Shown: positions 53,287 through 62,175 of the stretch, one piece after another
How positions within the stretch are numbered: position 1 is the first letter of the stretch
How the letters are laid out: each line of letters begins with the position of its first letter
Origin: Fibrobacter succinogenes
Lineage (GTDB): Bacteria; Fibrobacterota; Fibrobacteria; Fibrobacterales; Fibrobacteraceae
Direction of reading: 5' to 3'
DNA length: 64,000 bases
Assembly (NCBI GenBank): GCA_902762305.1
Contig: CACWNW010000019.1
Location: 1-64,000 of the forward strand
Made by a program: the position numbers and the translations under genes
Notes under the pieces: generated by a model
Told to the model about the DNA's origin: nothing
Seen by the model: the letters and a program-made list of their open reading frames with translations, nothing else
Database searches by the model: none

Positions 53287-53998
53287 TATGAACCTTGTGG
53301 CTGCGGCCCACTGCGATAATGGTGATGATCAGGAAAGCGAAAAGCACTACACCGAAATAGAAATTGCTCACACCGTTTGCAGAAATCGAGTGTACTTTCA
53401 CGGAGAAGGCCTTGCCGCGCGGCTGGTTCCAGCCCGGGGTAATCTCAAAGCGGGCGACAGACTCCTGGTGACGCTTGTTGTACTTCTGGTCAACTCCCGC
53501 ATTCTCGTACCAGAATTCCGGCGTGTACAGTTGCTCCATCGGGATGGCGATACGCTGGCGCCCCGCCTTCAAGGGAATCTCCTTCAGCAGGAGCTTGAAG
53601 GTCTGCACCTTCTCAATGTCCGTCACGTCGGGATCGTACGTCCATACCTTGACCAGGATTTCGTCCGTCCCCTTCGCGTCGATATCGAACACGAGCGAAT
53701 CCACGAACATCCAGTTCCTGTAATTCTTTTCACCCTGCGGGTCGAAATTCCAGAGCAGCCCGCACCATGCGAAGACGGCGGTATCGGTCCCGAGCGTACA
53801 CGAAAAATCGGCGGAAGAATCGCGCAAATCCATGGACGCTTCCGAGGACCCCCCGTCAAGGCGGTCGTCGTACTTGTCCAAAGTTACACCTTCCGAAAGC
53901 GGGAACACGACTTCGGAAAAAGACCTGTCCGGAAGTAGAGCGTAAGCAACGAGAATCGCAGCAGCGACAATCGCGAGCACGGCATATGTTTTTTTCAT
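53267..53998 (-). CDS. membrane-anchored beta-sandwich-like protein, copy 1
   Basis: 243 residues of the same plan as the following gene: helix (about 4-24), extracytoplasmic domain with GGSSEASMDLRDSSADFSC, second helix near 213-232 (FYFGVVLFAFLIITIIAV) and short charged tail. It begins 1 bp after the zinc-ribbon gene stop (TAA-A-ATG). Function unknown; the pair probably forms a complex with the permease. Confidence 0.6.
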   Translation of the reverse strand: MKKTYAVLAIVAAAILVAYALLPDRSFSEVVFPLSEGVTLDKYDDRLDGGSSEASMDLRDSSADFSCTLGTDTAVFAWCGLLWNFDPQGEKNYRNWMFVDSLVFDIDAKGTDEILVKVWTYDPDVTDIEKVQTFKLLLKEIPLKAGRQRIAIPMEQLYTPEFWYENAGVDQKYNKRHQESVARFEITPGWNQPRGKAFSVKVHSISANGVSNFYFGVVLFAFLIITIIAVGRSHKVHNDEDKN

Positions 53999-53999
53999 G

Positions 54000-54506
54000 T
54001 TACTCGAATATCTTCTTTAAGTGGAGATTGTACTGTATTTCGTCCAGAGGGTCGACCTCAGGCATTTTTTCCCCAAACCACTTGTTCACAAGAGCGTCGA
54101 TTGCACGAATAAAAAAGAAATGGTGTTTCGTCGAAGCAGACGCCGGCTTCTGGAACGGCGAATCCAGCGTACGCTTCAAGATGGCAAGCATCTGCGACGG
54201 CGGCAGGTGGAACATCTTGCAGCATGTCGTCACCTTGCCGGGCATTCCGTAATCGGGAATGTTGCCGTCTACCAAAGGTTCTCCGTGATCGATGCAGCAG
54301 GCACCCGTCATATCAGGATCGGGCACGTTCTTCGCCTTGAGGGCGTTGTACCACATTTCGCGCGAACGATCAGGAACGTCACCGCGCAGGGCCATCGTCT
54401 GGTCGCACGGGAAAAAAGTCGAAAAGCACTTGGGGCAAATGCGCAGGTCCAGATGGCCTATTTTCTTCTGGACGACTTCCGATTTGCAGAATGGACATAT
54501 ACTCAT
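54000..54506 (-). CDS. zinc-ribbon protein
   Basis: 168 residues starting MSICPFCKSEVVQ with a second pair CPKC at 24-27, a TFIIB-like zinc-ribbon, followed by Cys-rich ACCID and TTCCKMFHLP. The rest is helical. It leads the operon. The role may be regulation or scaffold; there is no DNA-binding domain beyond the ribbon. Confidence 0.65.
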   Translation of the reverse strand: MSICPFCKSEVVQKKIGHLDLRICPKCFSTFFPCDQTMALRGDVPDRSREMWYNALKAKNVPDPDMTGACCIDHGEPLVDGNIPDYGMPGKVTTCCKMFHLPPSQMLAILKRTLDSPFQKPASASTKHHFFFIRAIDALVNKWFGEKMPEVDPLDEIQYNLHLKKIFE

Positions 54507-54670
54507 GTTATTGAATATAGTTATTTAATTATTACAAGCACTACTCCACCAAATCGAAATCAGCGGTTCTGAGTTGCCCGAATTCCCCAAAAAAAGCCAA
54601 ATAACCAGAATTCACCAACCGGGAACGGCACCCGAAGCCCCCCGGAAACTATTAAACTAAATTTAGGCGC

Positions 54671-55495
54671 ATGGCAAAAGTTGTACAGATTACCGCTGAA
54701 AATTTTGAGACCGAGGTCATCCAGGCCTCCGAGACCCGCGCCGTCGCGGTGCTTTTTTCCTCCGCTGAATACCCCGACTGCGGGCCCTACTCCCAGCTGA
54801 TGGGCCAGCTTTCGACCAGCATGGACTTCACCCTCGGCGTAGTGAGCTGCGACGAGCGCGAGAACATGCGGCTCATCCAGGCGTTCCGCGTGCAGTCCGT
54901 ACCCGAAGTGCACGTGGTGGACAAAGGCCAGATTGCAGACGTCATCGCGGGCGTGTTGCCTGAAGCCGACCTGAAGAAGCGACTCGAGAAGTTCTTCGTG
55001 AGCGACGAGGCCCGGTTCCAGATGGCGCTCGAAGATGCGATTGCCCAAAAGAACTTTGACCAGGCACTCCCGATGCTCGACGAGGCCCTCGCGAAGACCC
55101 CCGACGACAAAAAGCTGCAGCTCCTTTGGGCGAAGGCTAGCCTCGGGCTCGGCGATACCGAGAAGGCGAAGGAAGTGCTCTCCAAGTTCAACGAGGCCGA
55201 CGACCAGTACCGCGAGGCGAAATCCCTGCTGGAACTCCTGGACTTCCATGCCGAAGCCGCCAAAAAGGACGTACAGGGCAAGGAAGCCATCGTGTACCAC
55301 GAGGCCTGCAAGCTCGCCTGTGCCGAAGATTTCGAAAGCGCACTCCAGGCGTTCCTTAACTTGTTCGTAGAAGCGCCCGAATGGAACGACGGAGCCGCCA
55401 AGAAGGCCATGCTCACCTTGTTCGGGGTGCTCGGACCCAAGCACGAACTCACGTGGAAATACCGCGCCAAGCTCAACACGATGATGTTCATTTAG
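54671..55495 (+). CDS. thioredoxin-like/TPR protein (CnoX-like)
   Basis: An N-terminal thioredoxin fold (about 1-105) with FSSAEYPDCGPYSQL: the usual WCGPC is YPDCGPY, keeping only one Cys. The cis-Pro loop is SVPEVHVV. Helical TPR-like repeats follow (about 118-235: FDQALPMLDEALAKTPDDKK). This order is like CnoX/YbbN, chaperone-redox proteins. A single Cys excludes a normal disulfide exchange. 274 residues. Confidence 0.8.
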   Translation: MAKVVQITAENFETEVIQASETRAVAVLFSSAEYPDCGPYSQLMGQLSTSMDFTLGVVSCDERENMRLIQAFRVQSVPEVHVVDKGQIADVIAGVLPEADLKKRLEKFFVSDEARFQMALEDAIAQKNFDQALPMLDEALAKTPDDKKLQLLWAKASLGLGDTEKAKEVLSKFNEADDQYREAKSLLELLDFHAEAAKKDVQGKEAIVYHEACKLACAEDFESALQAFLNLFVEAPEWNDGAAKKAMLTLFGVLGPKHELTWKYRAKLNTMMFI

Positions 55496-55550
55496 TGGTC
55501 AGTGGTCATTGGTTGTTAGTTGCTGGTTATTTGTTGCTTGGTTTGGGGCA
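55493..55550. repeat. dispersed TAGTGGTCAGTGGTCA repeat at a stop codon
   Basis: TAGTGGTCAGTGGTCATTGG starts at the stop codon of the thioredoxin/TPR gene and is followed by degenerate GTTGTTAG, GTTGCTGG, GTTATTTG and GTTGCTTG units. It is related to the repeat at the sprA stop. Confidence 0.6.
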
Positions 55551-55603
55551 TTTTTTGTAGTTTATTTTTGATGATTGCCTGAAACCGAGGGATGGGAGGA
55601 GCA

Positions 55604-57475
55604 ATGGGTAAATTCAGGATAGCGAAATTTCTCGCAGCGGTACTGCCACTTGCAGGTATCGGGAACGTATTCGCAGAAGCAAGCCTTCATTGCATGTTCA
55701 ACGCGAAGGAGTGCGAAGACTACGCGGATTCCTCCACCATATATCAGGTTCCCGATTCCATCAACACGACCCTGCAGGTGGAACTCGACCGGGATACCTC
55801 CTTCGTGTTCTTCGGCTCCATCAAGAAATTCGACATCGAGGCATACCTGAGCCCATATCACCAGCACGAGCCATTCCTGTTGGAGCGCGAATCGAAAAGC
55901 AGACAGGCGCAGACTGGGCAACCCCCGGATGCCAAATACGGCAACACCGCCTTCGGCGACAACATCAGCGAAGAAGACAAGGAGCGCTTTGTCGCGTGGG
56001 CCATGCCGCATATCGACACCATAAACGCAAGGCTCGAATCCGTGCCGAAAGACCTGCAGACCACCTTCCGTGCGGTAGCCCCGGACATCGACTACGCCTT
56101 GCTGAAGTTCACCTACGACGTGAAGAAGGTCTACGACCGAAGTACAAGAAAGTGGGTCGTACCGGCAGATAGCCAGAAGGCGTACACCCGGCAGATTCTT
56201 GTCCGGAGGGGCGCATTCGTGGTAACCGACCCGATTGGCCTACGGGCGAACAGGTCTGCCATCCGGACAAATTCGCAGTACGACAGAATCTACACGAGCA
56301 ACGGAAACTCCACGATTGTTGACGAGAAAAAACTCGATTCCCTCGACGCGTTTGCAAGCAGGCACGGGACATTCGTGCCGCAGGCATTCGAAGTCGAAGT
56401 CATCAAGAACATGTCGCAAATCTACATGAACCGCATACAGATTGCGCTCGCGGAAGGCAACAAGGATGTCCTCCGGAAAACCGTCGACCTGCTCGATTCC
56501 TTCTCCGTCAGGGCGGAAGGAGCGTTCGTCATCGGCCCGGTACTGAATCTCAGCTGCCAGACACGCCAATTCATGAACTTTTACCTGGGCACATACGACG
56601 ACAACCTGCACAATGACCTGAATTGCCTAAGCACCTCCCTTGACCGCAGGTCGAACGACGGGCAGATATTCGTGATGCTGCGGGATTCCGTCATGGCAAT
56701 GCAGCAATCGGGCGAACTCGAGAAGAACCTCGCCAACCTTCCCTCCGGCGACAGGGCGTTCTGGCGAATCATCACGGCAGCTCTTTCCACAAGCGACCAG
56801 AACAAACTGAACGAATTGATAAAGGCGAACGCCGACAGCATCAAGAAAATCAATCAAAGGGATTTCGTCATCGAGAAATACTACAAGGAGCCCACCCTAG
56901 GCAACCTGACTGCGCAAGTCGGCATGGGTGTCGGGCCCAGTTTCTCGCTCGGCGATGCACACAACTACTTCCCCATCGACGTGACTCCCTACTTATGGCT
57001 CGAATTCACATACAGGGGATTCGATTTCGGGTACGCCCTGCACAGCATGCCCAGCGACAACCTGACCGACTCTACGTTCGCAAACGCCATGTTCATGGAT
57101 TTTCTCTTCGGATACAGGACTTTCAGGACCTCGCATTTCGAGCACCGCATTATGGCAGGCCCCTCCGTCATCTTTACCGATATCAGGCTGAGGGACCCTC
57201 CCAATTCAAAAGATGGCGAACTCGAAGAAGAGACTCTCTTGAGGTACAACGTTTCGACATCCCTGGACTTCTACTTTAGCGGCATCAAGGTCGATGACCC
57301 AAACGACGAGCGTACCATGAGAAAGGGACACGGTCGCTTAGGCCTCCGCCTGCTGGTCGGCTACACAGGTTACGCGACGGAACTTCTCAAGAATTCGGAC
57401 GGCGGAAACTTCTATGCTACCCTGAGCCTTGTATTCCAGGGCTACGGAAGCAGGCTCAAGAAATACGGGGAGTAA
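55604..57475 (+). CDS. secreted barrel-like protein, paralogue A
   Basis: Signal peptide (FRIAKFLAAVLPLAGIGNVFA), about 290 residues of charged soluble region, a middle part with LEKNLANLPSGDRAFWRIITA, then a C-terminal barrel-like part (about 450-623: GPSFSLGDAHNYFP, YLWLEFTYRGFDFGYAL). The ATG at 55604 follows GGGAGGAGC and is preferred over 55592. The 85-residue middle and following strands are alike in the next gene. 623 residues; no family recognised. Confidence 0.6.
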   Translation: MGKFRIAKFLAAVLPLAGIGNVFAEASLHCMFNAKECEDYADSSTIYQVPDSINTTLQVELDRDTSFVFFGSIKKFDIEAYLSPYHQHEPFLLERESKSRQAQTGQPPDAKYGNTAFGDNISEEDKERFVAWAMPHIDTINARLESVPKDLQTTFRAVAPDIDYALLKFTYDVKKVYDRSTRKWVVPADSQKAYTRQILVRRGAFVVTDPIGLRANRSAIRTNSQYDRIYTSNGNSTIVDEKKLDSLDAFASRHGTFVPQAFEVEVIKNMSQIYMNRIQIALAEGNKDVLRKTVDLLDSFSVRAEGAFVIGPVLNLSCQTRQFMNFYLGTYDDNLHNDLNCLSTSLDRRSNDGQIFVMLRDSVMAMQQSGELEKNLANLPSGDRAFWRIITAALSTSDQNKLNELIKANADSIKKINQRDFVIEKYYKEPTLGNLTAQVGMGVGPSFSLGDAHNYFPIDVTPYLWLEFTYRGFDFGYALHSMPSDNLTDSTFANAMFMDFLFGYRTFRTSHFEHRIMAGPSVIFTDIRLRDPPNSKDGELEEETLLRYNVSTSLDFYFSGIKVDDPNDERTMRKGHGRLGLRLLVGYTGYATELLKNSDGGNFYATLSLVFQGYGSRLKKYGE

Positions 57476-57482
57476 AACGACG

Positions 57483-58568
57483 ATGCGATTCATTCCCTTT
57501 CTAATCCTCACGCTAGCAATCACGCACGCCCTTGCACTGGATGCCGCAGGCGAAGAAAACTGGGGCTGGGGCGGCGAGGATATTTTGGCAACCCCGCTGA
57601 GCATGCCCGCAGCAAACTCCCCAAGAGTCCCGCTATTCGACGAGGTTATCGGGAAGCGCCTGCTCGACAAGGACTTCAAGTTTATCGCGAATGCCGACTC
57701 CGTAAGGGAATACGCAACCAAGTCCACAACGGCATACAACAATGCCTACCGCCGGTGGGGTGCAGAACAAAATGAACTATACAACAATGTGTTTGCCTAC
57801 CTCGATAGCGATGCCTGGGAAGAAGACCTGGAAAAGCTCCCCGCCGGGGATGCCGCATTCGTGAGGATTGTCGTCTACGACGTTTTCTTCCACAAAGTGG
57901 ACAAGCGCTACGTACAAATTCAGCTTTCCAAAATCGAGAACGAAGGGCAGCGCAACTATCTGGAACAGAAATACCACGTAAAATCCGAAACGGAAGAACT
58001 CCATAAAAACCGCTGGATGATGAGCGTCGGTTTTGGCGCGAACTTTTTCAGCAACGGTGCAGACGACGTCCTCAAGAACACACCCGCAATCGACATGGGT
58101 GCAGGCTACTGCCTTTTCGGGAGGTACTGCGCCGACTTCCACATCGGGGGCATTTTCCAGAGGGGCCTCAAGGAAGACGTCATGCAAGAAGGCTTCACCT
58201 ACTCCAAGAACGATGTCTCGTACACCGCTGTCGAGGCTCTTTTCCGGGTCAACGCGCTCACCTCTTACGATTACGAACTTTCGGTCTATGGCGGGCTCAG
58301 GCTCCACGCCCTCGAAAACGACACCAAGCAGGACGACAAGTACCTCGAAAAATACGGGCGTAAAATGGACGATTTCTATTCATTCGGGTACACCACGGGA
58401 ATTATCGGCGCCTGGTACTTCGGCGGCGACGGCTCCACGCCGAAAATCTTCGGCATCAGCACACGCATAGGTGTCGCCACCTTCGGAGATACGGAACTTC
58501 ACATCACCGGCTACAACTGGTACGCCACCCTAAATTTCCTCTTGAGAGGCGGAGTCTCAAACAAATAG
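57483..58568 (+). CDS. secreted barrel-like protein, paralogue B
   Basis: Signal peptide (MRFIPFLILTLAITHALA); then a 110-residue helical part, the block LEKLPAGDAAFVRIVVYD shared with the preceding gene, and barrel-like strands (about 185-361: FGRYCADFHIGGIF, YGGLRLHAL). The start is ATG 57483, 7 bp after the previous stop; the earlier open frame start (57429) overlaps it and is out of context. 361 residues. Lacks the long N-terminal domain of A. Confidence 0.6.
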   Translation: MRFIPFLILTLAITHALALDAAGEENWGWGGEDILATPLSMPAANSPRVPLFDEVIGKRLLDKDFKFIANADSVREYATKSTTAYNNAYRRWGAEQNELYNNVFAYLDSDAWEEDLEKLPAGDAAFVRIVVYDVFFHKVDKRYVQIQLSKIENEGQRNYLEQKYHVKSETEELHKNRWMMSVGFGANFFSNGADDVLKNTPAIDMGAGYCLFGRYCADFHIGGIFQRGLKEDVMQEGFTYSKNDVSYTAVEALFRVNALTSYDYELSVYGGLRLHALENDTKQDDKYLEKYGRKMDDFYSFGYTTGIIGAWYFGGDGSTPKIFGISTRIGVATFGDTELHITGYNWYATLNFLLRGGVSNK

Positions 58569-58573
58569 ATTTA

Positions 58574-58597
58574 CGGGCAATTAGCCCCATTTTTTTA
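58574..58597 (+). terminator. weak terminator after paralogue B
   Basis: GGGC / GCCC stem around AATTA, followed by CATTTTTTTA. Confidence 0.45.
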
Positions 58598-58691
58598 CCT
58601 CTAACCGCTAGTCGGCATCCCCCTTTTTCTATCTTTAGCCCCGTATTTTATTGTACAGTAAAACAAGGGATTTATCCCACAAGGAAACACT

Positions 58692-60266
58692 ATGAAAAAG
58701 ATCAAGTTCCAGGACACCTCGTTCCGCGATGGTTTCCAGTCTATTTTCGGTGCCCGTGTCTTCGCGAAGGACTTCATGCCCGCCGTCGAAGCTGCCTGCA
58801 AGGCCGGCATCACCCACTTTGAAGCTGGTGGTGGCGCCCGTTTCCAGGCCCTGTACCAGAACTGCGGCGAAGACGCATTCGACATGATGGACGAATTCCG
58901 TCGCGTCGTGGGCCCGAACGTCCGCCTGCAGACCCTCGCCCGCGGTATCAACGTGGTGGCCCTCGCCCCGCAGCCGCGCGACATGATCAAGCTCCATGCC
59001 GACATGTTCAAGAAGCACGGCATGACCCGCATCCGTAACTTTGACGCACTCAACGACGTGAACAACCTCATCTACTCCGGCAAGTGCATCACCGACGCCG
59101 GTCTGGAACACGAAGTCGTGGTGACCATGATGGAACTGCCTCCGGGATGCGACCTCAACGCCGCCCACAACCCGGAATTCTACGAACGCATCCTCCGCAA
59201 CATCCTGGACGCGGGCGTTCCGTTCGCTTCCGTCTGCTTCAAGGACGCTTCCGGTACGACGAACCCGACCAAGGTTTACGAGACCTTCAAGCGCGCTCGT
59301 AAGCTCCTCGGCGACAACGTCGAACTCCGCATCCACAGCCATGACACCTGCGGTACCGGTGTGGCCCAGTACAAGGCCGCTATCGAAGGTGGCGCCGATG
59401 GTGTTGACCTCGGCCGCAAGCCGCTCTCTGGCGGTACGGCTCAGCCCGACCTGTTCTCCATGTTCCACGCCCTCAAGGGCACGGAATACAAGCTCGCCCT
59501 CGGTGAAGACAGCATCGTCGACGATCACATTCCGGAACTCATGGAAGCGAACAACGTCGCCGTTGAATGCCTCAAGGACTACAACTTCCCGCCTGAAGCA
59601 CGCCAGATTACGACCGACGTGATCTTCAGCCCCATGCCGGGTGGCGCTCTTACCGCCAATACCCTCATGATGCGCGAAACCAAGACCTTCCACCTGTTCC
59701 CGAAGGTTATCGAGAACATGAGTGAATGCGTCCGCCGCGGTGGCTTTGCTTCTTCCGTGACGCCGGTTTCCCAGTTCTACTTCCAGCAGGCCTACATGAA
59801 CACCCTGAACCAGGCCGCGGGCCGCGGTACGTGGTTCAAGATGACGGAAGGCTACGGCAAGATGCTCCTCGGTTACCAGGGCAAGACCCCGTGCGAACCG
59901 GATCCGGAGCTCGTGAAGATCGCTGCCGACCAGTTCAACATGAAGCCGTTCAAGGAAGCCTACCCGGGCATCCAGTGCGCCGAAGAAATCCTTCCGCCGG
60001 GCATCCCGGCTGCGAAGAAGCTCCTCGAAGAAAATGGCCTGCCGGTTACCGACGAGACCATCTTCATCACGGGCTGCCTCCAGACGAAGGCTGGCAACAA
60101 GGGTATCGAGTTCCTCAAGGGCAACCGCCACATCGGCGTGCCGAAGAAGGACCCGAACGCCGCTCCGGCTGTCGACACCAAGAACATGAAGGCCGGTGCA
60201 ACGAGCACCTACCGCATTGCCCTTGGCAACCAGAGCTGGGACGTGCAGGTCAGCACCCTCAAGTAA
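58692..60266 (+). CDS. carboxyltransferase subunit, oxaloacetate decarboxylase / pyruvate carboxylase B type
   Basis: A TIM-barrel carboxyltransferase: FQDTSFRDGFQS (metal Asp8), CFKDASGTT with the carbamylated-lysine position K184, and IHSHDTCGTG with the metal His pair at 215 and 217. These enzymes move CO2 between biotin and a 2-oxoacid. The C-terminus stops at TSTYRIALGNQSWDVQVS, about the start of a biotinyl domain, and has no A-M-K-M motif. The carrier must be separate. 524 residues. Ribosome site AAGGAAAC precedes the ATG. In succinate producers, carboxylation of pyruvate or decarboxylation of oxaloacetate are both possible. Confidence 0.82.
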   Translation: MKKIKFQDTSFRDGFQSIFGARVFAKDFMPAVEAACKAGITHFEAGGGARFQALYQNCGEDAFDMMDEFRRVVGPNVRLQTLARGINVVALAPQPRDMIKLHADMFKKHGMTRIRNFDALNDVNNLIYSGKCITDAGLEHEVVVTMMELPPGCDLNAAHNPEFYERILRNILDAGVPFASVCFKDASGTTNPTKVYETFKRARKLLGDNVELRIHSHDTCGTGVAQYKAAIEGGADGVDLGRKPLSGGTAQPDLFSMFHALKGTEYKLALGEDSIVDDHIPELMEANNVAVECLKDYNFPPEARQITTDVIFSPMPGGALTANTLMMRETKTFHLFPKVIENMSECVRRGGFASSVTPVSQFYFQQAYMNTLNQAAGRGTWFKMTEGYGKMLLGYQGKTPCEPDPELVKIAADQFNMKPFKEAYPGIQCAEEILPPGIPAAKKLLEENGLPVTDETIFITGCLQTKAGNKGIEFLKGNRHIGVPKKDPNAAPAVDTKNMKAGATSTYRIALGNQSWDVQVSTLK

Positions 60267-60330
60267 TTTGCTTCTGCGCAAGAACTGCTCGAATTTCGAG
60301 CAAGTTCAGCGCAGGTCACAAACAAATTAA

Positions 60331-60364
60331 AAGAAGTTCCGCAAACGCGGGACTTCTTTTTTAT
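60331..60364 (+). terminator. intrinsic terminator after the carboxyltransferase gene
   Basis: AAGAAGTTCCGC / GCGGGACTTCTT around AAAC with one T-G pair; a T run follows. Confidence 0.85.
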
Positions 60365-60700
60365 CAAATAACGGTTAAATTCCCCTTTTCCCACTCTTCA
60401 AGAGTGATTTTTGCAGATACGGCCAGTAGACTATTCGGGACTTCACCTAGTGCAGACAAAACTTTTTCAGCCTCGTCATTGGAAATTGCAAGATAATGCG
60501 TTGCGGCCCAGAGCCTTGTGCCCATAGATGGCGACGAAAGCAATTCATGAAACCTTGTACTCAACAAGGCTCCCTGCTTTTTGATTTGCCGATAAGCTTC
60601 CATCAATTTAATGGTTGCCCGCTTCAATAGCATCGCCATACAACTTCGTTAGTTCGGCATATTCACTTATCCATTTCTCGGCATTATCACTCATAATCAT
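60364..60700 (-). pseudogene. frameshifted small gene (DUF2019-like)
   Basis: The first part, from ATG 60694 or 60700, reads MSDNAEKWISEYAELTKLYG and DAIEAGNH then a stop. The second, in another frame, reads KLMEAYRQIKKQGALLSTRF and continues to WEKGNLTVI. Deleting one T from CATTAAA near 60612 joins them as GNHKLMEAY. The joined product resembles the small DUF2019 family. The 91-codon open frame starting at 60639 is the second half only. Pseudogene or a base error are both possible. Confidence 0.6.
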
Positions 60701-60709
60701 CGATTCCGG

Positions 60710-61105
60710 TTATTTACAAAGATTACGCTCCGAAAGATCTGGGTCGACAACAATACAACCACCGGAAATGTCCGTATCAAAAATAATCTTTTCTCCCGCA
60801 CGATAGTGCGGCAATCCCTTAAGCGGGGAATCAAATTCTATCCAATCATAAAAATTCAAGCGATTGCCATAGTACCTTTTTCCTCTCGGGACATATTTCC
60901 AGGTGCCCCGATTCGAATCCAAGCCATTGCCGTCCGCATAGACCTGCAAAAATGTAGAATCTGGGTAAAGCGTCACCGATTCAAAGCCATGTTCATGCGT
61001 TCGCTTATACGTTCCAACAAAATCTTCATCTTGGAAGCACTGGAATAATACAAAAATAACCAAAAGCGCCCCAAGGGAAATTTTTATGAATGCAGGCTTT
61101 TTCAT
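60710..61105 (-). CDS. small membrane/lipoprotein-like protein, MKxxxFIKI family
   Basis: 131 residues. The N-terminus MKKPAFIKISLGALLVIFVL is a signal-anchor almost the same as in two other genes in this cluster. A Cys follows (QCFQDED). The rest is beta-rich (FVGTYKRTHEHGFESVTLY). GAGG lies before the ATG; it starts 11 bp after the gene upstream. Function unknown. Confidence 0.6.
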   Translation of the reverse strand: MKKPAFIKISLGALLVIFVLFQCFQDEDFVGTYKRTHEHGFESVTLYPDSTFLQVYADGNGLDSNRGTWKYVPRGKRYYGNRLNFYDWIEFDSPLKGLPHYRAGEKIIFDTDISGGCIVVDPDLSERNLCK

Positions 61106-61116
61106 TTTTTCCTCAG

Positions 61117-61764
61117 CTATTCAGCCATGGCAATGTACTCGTCTAAATTCGGGATGTTGCTTATGATTTCTGAATCATCATGACAAACTTTAACAAAACC
61201 ATTCGACATTTCATAGCCGACAAAGTCGCCATCGCCAATATCAAACAAACAATAAACACACCGACCATCCAAATTCACTTGACAAATTTCACTTTTGTTG
61301 ATTTGAGGATATTTCTCGAGAATACTCTGGATTTCTTTCCAAAAGTCCTCAGGTAATTTTTGTATTTGCAAAACCTTCTGCACATTCTCTACGTTGACCT
61401 GTAAGTTTGTAAGGTCGATTTTTTCTTTCGTCGAAAGAGAAAATCCAGCAAACAGCCCTCTTGCAAAACAAATAGAGAATTCGATATTTGACGTGTTTGT
61501 ATTGCTAAGGACAATTCCTTTCAAATTAAAATAAGGTTCAGAACGCCGCTCATATTTTTCGCTCACTGATGTATCAAAGAAAACGTTATAACGGCATGGG
61601 ACCGAATGCAAGTCCGGTATAATTCGCCCGATAATTCCGGCATTCAATTCTTCTCTATATACCGAATACTCATCTGGCATTTTTTCGAGAACCATCAGGC
61701 AAAGTTTTTTTGCCCATTCCTCTAGTCTTTCTTTCTTTAACCAAGAAAACAATTTGCTAAACAT
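61117..61764 (-). CDS. cytoplasmic protein, unknown
   Basis: 215 residues, no signal. The end (DGDFVGYEMSNGFVKVCHDD) faintly resembles the end of SMI1/KNR4 (SUKH) immunity proteins, but the match is too weak to name. AAGGAG precedes the ATG, 29 bp after the gene upstream. Confidence 0.45.
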   Translation of the reverse strand: MFSKLFSWLKKERLEEWAKKLCLMVLEKMPDEYSVYREELNAGIIGRIIPDLHSVPCRYNVFFDTSVSEKYERRSEPYFNLKGIVLSNTNTSNIEFSICFARGLFAGFSLSTKEKIDLTNLQVNVENVQKVLQIQKLPEDFWKEIQSILEKYPQINKSEICQVNLDGRCVYCLFDIGDGDFVGYEMSNGFVKVCHDDSEIISNIPNLDEYIAMAE

Positions 61765-61793
61765 CGTGATTCACTCCTTCTGTCTACTAAAAT

Positions 61794-62132
61794 TCAACCA
61801 TGATAATATGGGAGTACGTAAAACATTCTTGCCAGCGTGACAACAATCCAAAACATATACACGATTTTAGTCGCCATTTTCTTGGAGATGCCAATTTTCG
61901 CGAATTTCAAACTTATCAAAGAAACGCCCAATAGGAATGTACTTAAAAAACATGACACAAAAATAAAGCAGGCACAATCGTCATCAGTCTGCAAAGAGAG
62001 ACCGTCAGGAGGGCCCCAGTCATACGGGCGCAGCGGAATAAGCAGCGCAAGAAACGTGAGTACAAGAGAACCCAAAAAGGAAACCGCCGCAAGGGCGCCG
62101 AGAAAAATCTTTATGAATGTAGACCTTTTCAT
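61794..62132 (-). CDS. small membrane protein, MKxxxFIKI family
   Basis: 112 residues with three hydrophobic segments. It begins MKRSTFIKIFLGALAAVSFL. GGAGTG precedes the ATG at 62132; the 11 codons upstream are not used. The next gene upstream has nearly the same 5' end. Confidence 0.6.
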   Translation of the reverse strand: MKRSTFIKIFLGALAAVSFLGSLVLTFLALLIPLRPYDWGPPDGLSLQTDDDCACFIFVSCFLSTFLLGVSLISLKFAKIGISKKMATKIVYMFWIVVTLARMFYVLPYYHG

Positions 62133-62135
62133 CTT
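62087..62135. repeat. conserved 5'-end cassette, copy 1
   Basis: 49 bp covering the start codon and first 15 codons; 45 of 49 bases are as at 63186-63234. A more diverged relative lies near 61067-61110. Confidence 0.75.
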
Positions 62136-62175
62136 GACACTCCGCAATTCCAGTCCATCCGTCATTCACACCCTG

